Shown here in pieces: positions 26,701-35,122 of a stretch of DNA of 64,000 nt. Each line of letters begins with the position of its first letter. Positions within the stretch are counted from its first letter, which is position 1. The position numbers and the translations under genes are program-made. The stretch lies in contig JAKAJV010000102.1 of NCBI GenBank assembly GCA_021813585.1, positions 1 to 64,000 on the forward strand, read 5' to 3'. Under the pieces are notes generated by a model, which saw nothing but the letters and a program-made list of their open reading frames with translations, did no database searches and was not told the DNA's origin. Source of the stretch: Bacteroidota bacterium (GTDB lineage Bacteria > Bacteroidota > Ignavibacteria > Ignavibacteriales > Ignavibacteriaceae).

Positions 26701-29069
26701 TTACCCTCTGTGATAATATTGTAAATATAAATTCCCGAAGGCGCTTCATGACCGGAACTATTTATCCCGTTCCACACTACTTCATTTTCACCGGCCGGCA
26801 GTTCTTTATTAATCAACGTAATAATTTTCTGACCGAGTGTATTATAGACAGAGACTTCAATTTTTGCAAGATAAGGCAGTTCAAATTTTATCGTCGTACC
26901 CGGATTAAAAGGATTGGGATAATTTCCCTCAAGGACAAATTCATCTGGGATACTTTTATCTTTAGCTATTCCGGTTTCATCTTTAACAAAGCCAAGCTTG
27001 TCAAGCATCGGCTGAATTTCCGGGTTGGCCATAAAGTTGTTCCATAAAAGCTGGGAGCGGTAGTTTTCAATCATGTCGATTATCGGCCCTTCATCGATTG
27101 ATAGATAGCTATTCGCATACCAATTCTTACTAACATTAAATGCATCCGTAAATCCGAAAGGGCCCCAGATTTTTTTACCGTATTTACGGTACATATTTTT
27201 TAATGCCGCTATTGATTCTTCCGGCGTATAAGGCATTGAAGACAGCGCAGCAGTAGGCGTTATCGTTCCGTTATCGTTAGTCGGGCTGTGTGCATCATAT
27301 CCATTCGGATCATCGCTTGCCGTTAGCCCCCATGTAACGGAATCATATCCTGCAAAATGATGGGGATTATCAATACAGTAGGCTCTGTTAATTAAAGTTT
27401 GGTTCCTATTATTAACAAAATAATTTGTGAACTTATCTTTTATATTCCTCGGATCGAAACCTAAGAATGAATAATGAGTAAAGAACAAAGGCCCTCCGTA
27501 ATCCTGACCAACATAAAGAGGAATTCCGTAGAAAGATTTTCCGTTGGCGTATAAATAACCGGCCCAGCCGATAAAGTAATCATACTTAGAAACGCTATGC
27601 GTAGGCGATGCAGTAGCAAGCAAATAAACAATCATCGCCTCGTTAAATCCGCGGATAGGAAAATTCATTTTCCAGCCGTAATCCGGAGACCAATGCCAAT
27701 AAAGAACATAGTTCGAAGCATCAGGACCTTTGTACCAATCCCATTCCACCGATTGCCAGATGCTTGTTATCATGCTGCGTATGCTGTCCTCTTCAACAGT
27801 ATTTTGATTGAAGAACTGTCTTGCAGTAAGAAGTCCTTCCGTCATAAACGCAGTTTCAACCAGATCGCCGCCGTCATCATATGTACTGAAAGGTATTACA
27901 TCGCCGGTGTTTCCGTTCATCCAGTGAGGGAAAGCGCCGTGAAATCTGTTGGCTTTGGTAGAAAGGAAGTTAAGTATCTTCAGTATGCGCTGCGTTCCAT
28001 CGTCTCTTGTTATAAAGCCTCTTTTAATTCCCACAAGAATAGCCATTACACCGAATCCAGAACCGCCGGTAGTTACGGTGTTGCCGGAGCCGAGCCTTTC
28101 TCTTGCCAGGCCGGAAACCGGATGAGCATAATCCCAGAAATATCTGAAGGTCGCCTGCTCAAGCATGGTTAAAAACTCGTCGTCTGTCATTTGATACGTT
28201 GCCGCTGTTACCGAATCGCTCATCGCGGATTCCATTCCGTCTGAACTGACGGCAGTAATTCTGTATGTGGCGGTAATGCCCGGGCCGCCTACGAAATCTT
28301 CGTAATATCTTATATCGGGCTGAGAAATACCAATCAGTTTATACGTTGTATCTTGAAGACGGTAAATGTTGTATTCCAACAGGTTCGATTCAGGGTTCGC
28401 ATTCCATGAAAGCTCAATATGGCTATCGTATCCTTTTGCAGCAACACCTGCCGGAGTTGAAACTACCGTATTGCCGTTATTCGATTTAATCATCTTAACA
28501 TCGTCTATATACATTGTATGTTCAATTCCGTCGCTGTTTGCCTGGCCGAAATAAATTGTCTTAATTTTTGTAAGGTCTGCGCCGCCGGGATTATTTTTAA
28601 ATACTGATAAAGGGACATAAACTTGCTGCCACGTATTCGCTTTAATACCATCCATGTAATTAGATAAAAAAACTCTTGGCGTCTTTGTATTGGTTATATC
28701 TTCAATAAAGATTTCAGGAAGTTGGGAAGAATCAATTGCGGCTGCAGAGTATACCATAAATGAAATTGAATCAACCTGGTAAACATTATGGGCTACCCAG
28801 CCGCTCGATGCAACTGCCATTCCCCAATCGCCGCTCTGCTGGGAAGCCCAGTGCAGCCGTAGGCTATTAGAGCCCGAAAAGGCATAGGCAGTATCAACTG
28901 GAAATTTATTTTGGTTAATCAATTCAAGGTAACTAGGGCTGTTTGCAAAACCAAAGCTAGGATCATAATAACCGTCTGCGGGACTATCGATAAAAAATAT
29001 AAAGTTTTGAGCTTGGGAGATTCCACAGAAGGAGAAAACAGAAAAAAGTATTAGTAAAATTTTATTCAA
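26667..29069 (-). CDS. Secreted PF10091/GH144-like protein with N-terminal CBM-like and FN3-like domains and T9SS sorting domain
   Basis: 'ATFRYFWDYAHPVSGLARERLG', 'RGFNEAMIVYLLA', 'WGLTASDDPNGYDAHSP', 'IDEGPIIDMIENYRSQLLW'; C-terminal 'GNYPNPFNPGTTIKFELP'. Confidence 0.87.
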   Translation of the reverse strand: MNKILLILFSVFSFCGISQAQNFIFFIDSPADGYYDPSFGFANSPSYLELINQNKFPVDTAYAFSGSNSLRLHWASQQSGDWGMAVASSGWVAHNVYQVDSISFMVYSAAAIDSSQLPEIFIEDITNTKTPRVFLSNYMDGIKANTWQQVYVPLSVFKNNPGGADLTKIKTIYFGQANSDGIEHTMYIDDVKMIKSNNGNTVVSTPAGVAAKGYDSHIELSWNANPESNLLEYNIYRLQDTTYKLIGISQPDIRYYEDFVGGPGITATYRITAVSSDGMESAMSDSVTAATYQMTDDEFLTMLEQATFRYFWDYAHPVSGLARERLGSGNTVTTGGSGFGVMAILVGIKRGFITRDDGTQRILKILNFLSTKANRFHGAFPHWMNGNTGDVIPFSTYDDGGDLVETAFMTEGLLTARQFFNQNTVEEDSIRSMITSIWQSVEWDWYKGPDASNYVLYWHWSPDYGWKMNFPIRGFNEAMIVYLLATASPTHSVSKYDYFIGWAGYLYANGKSFYGIPLYVGQDYGGPLFFTHYSFLGFDPRNIKDKFTNYFVNNRNQTLINRAYCIDNPHHFAGYDSVTWGLTASDDPNGYDAHSPTNDNGTITPTAALSSMPYTPEESIAALKNMYRKYGKKIWGPFGFTDAFNVSKNWYANSYLSIDEGPIIDMIENYRSQLLWNNFMANPEIQPMLDKLGFVKDETGIAKDKSIPDEFVLEGNYPNPFNPGTTIKFELPYLAKIEVSVYNTLGQKIITLINKELPAGENEVVWNGINSSGHEAPSGIYIYNIITEGKWYSGKMILLR

Positions 29070-31174
29070 TTAATCCGCCTTTCAAATTTTAGTCTGTCTA
29101 CAATCTTAAACCGGAAGTAGTTTTGCGAAACCCGTTCCGCAGTATTCTTACAAATCATCACCAACTCTAATTTATATTCGCCTGCAGCAATATTCTCCGG
29201 CAAATAAAAATTAAACCGCTCGTAACTTAAAAAGATCATCTCGTTTGCAGGGAGAATTTCAATTTCAATTTCGCTTATTTCTTTTTTGTTGAGACTGAAT
29301 TTGATAATGCTATTCTCGTAACTTTTATGAAGATCGTTTATAATATACAGGTCAAAAAGTAATTTACCGCCCGGGAAATACCGATCCTGCCTTACATTTA
29401 TTGATAAGTACACAGGCTGATAAGCAGACTTCAAAGCTTCATATCCTTTTTTAGGCACGCCGTAATAATCTATTACAGACCATGTTATTGATGGCCAGCA
29501 GTCCACAAACATAAATTGGAATATGCCGTTGATACCGTTGAATCTTTTTTGCCGGTAAAAATCAATCGCGGTTCTTAAAAGATCAGCCTGGTAATCCTGC
29601 GAATTGATGATGAACGAATCAATCGAACCGCCGGTTTCTACTTTAGCGATATTGAATGTTTGTTCAGCCTGAAAATCGTGGTATTCCCATTTGGACCAAT
29701 TGATAGGGAATAAATCTTTTTCGTCAATAAACTTTTTCAGCGAATTCAGTTCAGGCAATGCCTGTGCGCCGAACTCGGTTACCAAAGGTCCCATTGGCGC
29801 CGCAGCATAATTATCTTTCTTTCCCCAGTACCAGCCTTCGTAAGCATGCTCTTCATAATTGGAAGCTCTTCGTATAATTCTGGACGAATCAATTGAATAA
29901 ACTGCTTTTTCTAAAAAAGGATCGAGTGAGTTTATTTGGAAGCCGGGCTCGTTATGGCAGCACCAAAATGAAATCGAAGGATGATTATACAGCAGAGCAG
30001 CCATTTCTTTAATTTGGATTACGGCATTATCTCTAAAAGACGGAGATTCATCGTACGTCCATTGAAGGCTGAAGTCCTGCCAAACTAAAATTCCCTGCTT
30101 GTCGCACTCATCGTAAAATTCTTTTCTGTTCACATGCGCATGAACTCTTACGATGTTTATATTTGCTTCCTTCATTGCGGATACTAGTGATCTTATCTTA
30201 CCGCTGTTGAGCTCGCTTAAGAACTGTGCAGGGATAATGTTGGTTCCTCTTAAAAAGATTTTCTTACCGTTAAGGCAGAACTGCTTTTTGTCATCCAGGC
30301 TTACATGCCTTATGCCAAAGGTAAATTCCCTCTGGCTGAATCCGGTCGAAGAGATTATAAGATTGTAAAGCCGGGCACTGCCCACATCCCAGCACCACCA
30401 CAATTCCGGGAGCTCAATATTTATCGAATGAAAAATTTCATTTTTACCGGGCTTGAACCGGATATTAATCTTATTTATAAATTCATTCCCGGATGGACTT
30501 ATTACTTTGAATTCAACCGGGCAGGCCAACTCAAAATCATTTATTGAATAATAAAAAATTTGCAGCGAAAGAATCGATCTGCTTGCGGAGGAATCAATAG
30601 TTGAAGTAATTCTAATATCCTCAACCGAAATTTTATGACCGTGTTCAATTAAAACATCGTTCCAGATGCCGCCGGTATTTTGATCCTGCCCGAATTCCTT
30701 GCTGGTTGCGCCCGGTCTGCAATCGTGATGGTTAAAAATACCCTTAATCAATTTCTTTCTGTCGGGCCATACTTTGCCGGGTATTTCGATTGGGGAATTT
30801 ACTTTTACTATCAGTGTGTTCGAGGGCTCTAAAAATTTTGTTACGTCGAAAGAGAACGGCGAAAAATATCCCTCGTGATTCCCCAAGTATACATTGTTTA
30901 TCCAAACATCAGCAAAATAATCGACGCCGAAGAATTTTAATAATTTTAAGTCGTCGTTTTGGATAGAAAATTTAAACTGCTTTACAAACCAAACAGAACC
31001 GTTAAAATTATGGAGACCGGCAAGTTCCCAATTTACAGGCAAATCCATTTCCGGAAGCTCATTTTGAGTGCACAGCATCTTTACTACATCGTCAAAAACA
31101 AAATTACACTCCGCATCCTTAACATAAGACCATTTACCGTTCAATAAAATTTTGTTGTTTAAGTCTATATTCAT
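29066..31174 (-). CDS. Glycoside hydrolase family 2 protein, beta-mannosidase-like, apparently cytoplasmic
   Basis: No signal peptide; 'NPSISFWCCHNEPGF'-type acid/base motif ('HPSISFWCCHNEP'), nucleophile region 'GPLVTEFGAQALPEL'. Confidence 0.82.
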   Translation of the reverse strand: MNIDLNNKILLNGKWSYVKDAECNFVFDDVVKMLCTQNELPEMDLPVNWELAGLHNFNGSVWFVKQFKFSIQNDDLKLLKFFGVDYFADVWINNVYLGNHEGYFSPFSFDVTKFLEPSNTLIVKVNSPIEIPGKVWPDRKKLIKGIFNHHDCRPGATSKEFGQDQNTGGIWNDVLIEHGHKISVEDIRITSTIDSSASRSILSLQIFYYSINDFELACPVEFKVISPSGNEFINKINIRFKPGKNEIFHSINIELPELWWCWDVGSARLYNLIISSTGFSQREFTFGIRHVSLDDKKQFCLNGKKIFLRGTNIIPAQFLSELNSGKIRSLVSAMKEANINIVRVHAHVNRKEFYDECDKQGILVWQDFSLQWTYDESPSFRDNAVIQIKEMAALLYNHPSISFWCCHNEPGFQINSLDPFLEKAVYSIDSSRIIRRASNYEEHAYEGWYWGKKDNYAAAPMGPLVTEFGAQALPELNSLKKFIDEKDLFPINWSKWEYHDFQAEQTFNIAKVETGGSIDSFIINSQDYQADLLRTAIDFYRQKRFNGINGIFQFMFVDCWPSITWSVIDYYGVPKKGYEALKSAYQPVYLSINVRQDRYFPGGKLLFDLYIINDLHKSYENSIIKFSLNKKEISEIEIEILPANEMIFLSYERFNFYLPENIAAGEYKLELVMICKNTAERVSQNYFRFKIVDRLKFERRIN

Positions 31175-31263
31175 CTAATTATTTTTCAGTACATATGTTT
31201 GATGATCGGGCAAAACTTCATATGAAATGATAATTACTGCTCGATGATTTTTCATCATTAACT

Positions 31264-33654
31264 TTATTTTTTCCCCAGATAAACACTCACTTTAATTTTA
31301 TCCTTACCATAGTCGCTGCTTATCAAATTACCGGAGATTTTCACTCCATCAACCTCAATATAGTTGATGCCGGAATAAACGTGGTCCGGGTTATAAAAAT
31401 TTATTTCGTAAACTTTATTTCTGAATTTCCTTTTTACAGAATAACCTTCCCATTCTTTAGGAATACATGGGTCTATTATCAAACCTTTTTCGTCCGCTCT
31501 TATTCCCAAAATCCAATCAACAATAACCTTCTGCAGCCAAGCTGCAGAGCCGGTATACCACGTCCAACCGCCTCTCCCGTAATGCGGCGAATCGGGTCCG
31601 TCAATGTTACCCGGCGTTACATAAGGCTCGCATGAGTATTCATCGGCATTCAAACCGTTATAAACCGGTGCTAGCTTTCTAAAAATCTTATACGGCATGT
31701 CGTCTTGCTTTAATTCGGCAAAAGCCCAAATAGACCAGGTGGCAGCATGGGTATAAACGCCGCCGTTCTCCCTTCTTCCCGCTGCATAACGGGAAAGATA
31801 GCCGATAAATTTATCAGGCTTTTTATAAGCAGGAAATAATAGCAGCGGGCCGTTCTTCTTATCAAGATTTTTTTTCACCGATTCCATTGCTTCGATATTC
31901 TTTCCCTCTTCACCAATTCTGCTTATTACCGACCATGTTTGTGCATTGAGATATATTTTACCTTCTTCGCACGACGAACTGCCGATTAAATCTCCGTTAT
32001 CTTTTGTCGCACGGATATACCAGTTGCCGTCCCAGGAAGTCTTGATAAAATTTTCTTTTAATTGTGCGGCCTTTTCTTTGTACTTTACTGAAGTTTTCGC
32101 ATCTCCGTATGTGCTGCATATTTCGGTGTAATGTTCGAGTATATAATATAAAAATTCTGCAAGCCAGAATGATTCTCCCTTCATTTCAAGTCCTACTGCG
32201 CTTAGTCCGTCGTTCCAGTCGCCGGCACCTATCAAAGGTATACCGCGTTCGCTCATCCTGCCTAGAACTTTGTCAATTGCTTTTATGCAGTGCCTGTACA
32301 ACGACTCTTTTAAATTCGGGCCGTTGTAATACTCAATTTCCTCATTAAAAAAATTATAATCGTTTGTCTCGTTTAAATAATGAATCATCAGGAATGGCAG
32401 CCATAAAAGGTCGTCGGTCATTTTTGTTTCAAGACCGGTCTCGGTAATGGGGTGCCACCAATGCAATACGGTTCCATCGGCAAATTGATGTTTCGCGTGA
32501 AGCTTAATCTGGCTCTTGGTATACTCAGGATCAATCGGCAGAAAAACCAGGCTGTCCTGCAGTTGATCTCTAAATCCGTAAGCACCGCTCTGCTGGTAAT
32601 AAGCAGTCCTTCCCCAGAGCCTTCCCGAAATTGCCTGGTACCTTAGCCAGTTATTTACAAGGATATTCATCCCGTCATCGGGGGTTTCAATTTCCAGGGT
32701 GCCCAGCATTTTTTCCCAGAAGAGTTTTACATCTTTAAATGCAAAGTCTATCTTTTCCGGCGTAGAAAATTTTGATAACGATTTGCGTATTTCATCCTTT
32801 GAATTTTTAAGCCCGAGGAAAAATACAACCCTATCCTCTTCTTTGTTATTCAGATTTAAATTTACTTTTAAGCAGCCTATCGGATCAGTCCAGTTGCCTG
32901 TCTGTTGTGATAGCTTTCCGCTCTTTACCGATTCGGGATTAATCAAATCTCCATACTGCCCTATGAATGCTTCTTTATCTCCTTCATACCCGCTTACTTT
33001 TTTATTTGAAGAAATAAAGCCGGTATAGGTATAATTTATATTCCAATGGCCGCGGTCTCCAAGGGGAATTTCCCAAAGCCGTTTCCCGGCCGTCATGGCG
33101 TTTATGCTTTCGTCAAATTCTGTTTCTAAAAATGTCTTATGGAATTCACGGTGATGGTCTGCCGAGGAGCCGAGGCACCATTCGAAATATGTAAAGAAGG
33201 ATAGATCAACGGCTTTGCCGGAACTATTTATAATTTTCAAATCCCATATTTCAAGGGTTTCTTCAACGGGTATAAATATTGTTAAAATTATTTTTATCCC
33301 CTTGTACTCGGAAGTAAACAATGTATACCCCAGGCCATGCCGGCATTCAAAATTATCGAGCGGAGTTTTTACAGGCAAAAATGTAGGGCTCCAGACTTCA
33401 CCTGTATTATTATCTTTTACATAAATATATTTTCCCCAGTTATCCCGCACCAGGTCCTGATGCCATCTGTTAACCCGGTTAAATTCGGAATGATCAAGCC
33501 AGCTAAAACCGCCGCCGGTCTGAGATATTACCAGACCATACCGGCCGTTCGAGATAACATTTACCCACGGTTTAGGAGTACGGTATGTTTTTAGTACATA
33601 TTCACTTCCATCTTCTGTAAAATATCCATATTTAGTTTCGAACTTTTTATTCAC
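31264..33654 (-). CDS. GH94 family glycoside phosphorylase (cellobiose/cellobionate phosphorylase-like), cytoplasmic
   Basis: 'VISQTGGGFSWLDHSEFNR', 'GRTAYYQQSGAYGFRDQLQDSL', 'LIGAGDWNDGLSAVG', 'RGGWTWYTGSAAWLQKV'. Confidence 0.9.
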   Translation of the reverse strand: MNKKFETKYGYFTEDGSEYVLKTYRTPKPWVNVISNGRYGLVISQTGGGFSWLDHSEFNRVNRWHQDLVRDNWGKYIYVKDNNTGEVWSPTFLPVKTPLDNFECRHGLGYTLFTSEYKGIKIILTIFIPVEETLEIWDLKIINSSGKAVDLSFFTYFEWCLGSSADHHREFHKTFLETEFDESINAMTAGKRLWEIPLGDRGHWNINYTYTGFISSNKKVSGYEGDKEAFIGQYGDLINPESVKSGKLSQQTGNWTDPIGCLKVNLNLNNKEEDRVVFFLGLKNSKDEIRKSLSKFSTPEKIDFAFKDVKLFWEKMLGTLEIETPDDGMNILVNNWLRYQAISGRLWGRTAYYQQSGAYGFRDQLQDSLVFLPIDPEYTKSQIKLHAKHQFADGTVLHWWHPITETGLETKMTDDLLWLPFLMIHYLNETNDYNFFNEEIEYYNGPNLKESLYRHCIKAIDKVLGRMSERGIPLIGAGDWNDGLSAVGLEMKGESFWLAEFLYYILEHYTEICSTYGDAKTSVKYKEKAAQLKENFIKTSWDGNWYIRATKDNGDLIGSSSCEEGKIYLNAQTWSVISRIGEEGKNIEAMESVKKNLDKKNGPLLLFPAYKKPDKFIGYLSRYAAGRRENGGVYTHAATWSIWAFAELKQDDMPYKIFRKLAPVYNGLNADEYSCEPYVTPGNIDGPDSPHYGRGGWTWYTGSAAWLQKVIVDWILGIRADEKGLIIDPCIPKEWEGYSVKRKFRNKVYEINFYNPDHVYSGINYIEVDGVKISGNLISSDYGKDKIKVSVYLGKK

Positions 33655-33720
33655 ACCGGATTCCTTATTTTAATATAATTAATAAGCTGACACCTATATT
33701 ATATAATTTTTTTTAGATGA

Positions 33721-33757
33721 CAAAAAGACAGCCGGTACATATTTCATTACCGGCTGT
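33721..33757 (-). terminator. Rho-independent terminator downstream of 33789-34865
   Basis: ACAGCCGGTA (33728-33737) / TACCGGCTGT (33748-33757), 10-bp perfect stem with T-run on the minus strand. Confidence 0.85.
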
Positions 33758-33788
33758 AAATATAATTCCAGTTTTCCGGAATTTAGTT

Positions 33789-34865
33789 TTACTTCAACAG
33801 CATCAATTTTTTAGTTGCAACATTATTACCCGCGGTAATCTGGTAATAATAAACTCCGCTGCTTAAGTTAGATGCGTTAAAGTTTACCGAATGTTCACCA
33901 GCTTCCGTCTGGCTGTTAACAAGCGAGGCAACTTCATTTCCGAGAACATCATAAACCTTTAATGTTACAAATGATTTTTCCGGAACCGAATAGCTGATAG
34001 TTGTAGATGGGTTGAAAGGATTGGGATAATTCTGATTCAACGCGAAGCTGACGGGATTGGAAATATTTACTTCAACAATCTGTGAATATTTGTAGCTGCC
34101 GTCCAGATCAACCTGTTTCAGTCTATAATATAAATGGCCGTTGGTGTTTTCATCAACAAAGGAATATTCGTTCGCCTTTGTTGTTGTACCATTTCCTTTA
34201 ACGAATCCTATTTTGGCAAAATTTAAATTATTGCTGCTTCTCTGAATTTCGAAGCCTGAATTGTTAACCTCGGTAGCGGTACTCCATTTCAATTCAACTT
34301 TATTACCAACAGCAAGGGCCGCAAATGAAGTAAGTTCTACGGGAACTACAGTAGGGACAAAAGTAATCAAATCAAAATAGTTTACACTGCTGTAATTTCT
34401 ACTTGTTGGAGGAAAATCGGGAATTACAGTTATAGTTGTTACCGTTTTCCCAATATATTTAGAGAAATCATATGTAACCATTTGCCATGTATTTGCCACT
34501 GTATTGGAATCAAAAGTATCACCTGAATTCCATCCGGCCCCTTCGTATTTAAAGTCGACTCTTGAAACTACACTTTTATAAACCAGTAATGTGGGATGCG
34601 CGTTTTGAGCCGTAACAACAAACGGGGTTATTTTGTTATTGAAAATCCCTGCCCAGGGATCGGCAGTCGAATTAATGACCAGTTTCGCAACATTATTAGT
34701 AGTATTTAAACCGGATTTGTCAGGATTAGGTACTACTGAAAATTGTTCTTTAGTATTATCAAAGAGAGTCCAACCTGTATCTTGCGCAGTCGTTTCAAAA
34801 TCCCATGTAGATTGAGCAAATGCGCAGAAAGAGATGGAGAACAGAAAGAGTATTAAATATTTCAT
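33789..34865 (-). CDS. Secreted T9SS type A sorting domain protein with putative carbohydrate-binding N-terminal domain
   Basis: Signal peptide; 'VPVELTSFAALAVGNKVELKWSTATEVNNSGFEIQR'; 'NYPNPFNPSTTISYSVPEKSFVTLKVYDVLG'. Confidence 0.8.
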   Translation of the reverse strand: MKYLILFLFSISFCAFAQSTWDFETTAQDTGWTLFDNTKEQFSVVPNPDKSGLNTTNNVAKLVINSTADPWAGIFNNKITPFVVTAQNAHPTLLVYKSVVSRVDFKYEGAGWNSGDTFDSNTVANTWQMVTYDFSKYIGKTVTTITVIPDFPPTSRNYSSVNYFDLITFVPTVVPVELTSFAALAVGNKVELKWSTATEVNNSGFEIQRSSNNLNFAKIGFVKGNGTTTKANEYSFVDENTNGHLYYRLKQVDLDGSYKYSQIVEVNISNPVSFALNQNYPNPFNPSTTISYSVPEKSFVTLKVYDVLGNEVASLVNSQTEAGEHSVNFNASNLSSGVYYYQITAGNNVATKKLMLLK

Positions 34866-34910
34866 ACAACCTCCTAATGGTTAAAAAATTTGTTTATTGG
34901 GACTAATTAT

Positions 34911-34924
34911 TGTAAACGTTTACA
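34911..34924. promoter_or_regulatory. LacI-type operator TGTAAACGTTTACA
   Basis: 14-bp perfect palindrome in the divergent 34865/35123 promoter region. Confidence 0.85.
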
Positions 34925-34968
34925 TCAAAATTAACGTCAAACTTATAAATCGGAAAAAGGGAGAAAAA

Positions 34969-34982
34969 TGAAAACGTTTACA
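34969..34982. promoter_or_regulatory. Second LacI-type operator TGAAAACGTTTACA (one mismatch to palindrome)
   Basis: Same core, centre 58 bp from the first site. Confidence 0.7.
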
Positions 34983-35122
34983 TTATAATCTAAGATTTAT
35001 ATATTTGTTTGTCAAGTAAAATCTTCTTCCGGCTTAAATTTATTTTTAATTACGGTTTTATTATAATCTTTTTCCAGAAGTTTAAAAGTCTTAAAGAATA
35101 ACAACACTGAAAGGCGAATAAT

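Noticed and set aside
27597-28172. 191-aa plus-strand ORF
   Set aside because: Fully antisense to the GH144-like gene; no recognisable domain; a shadow ORF.
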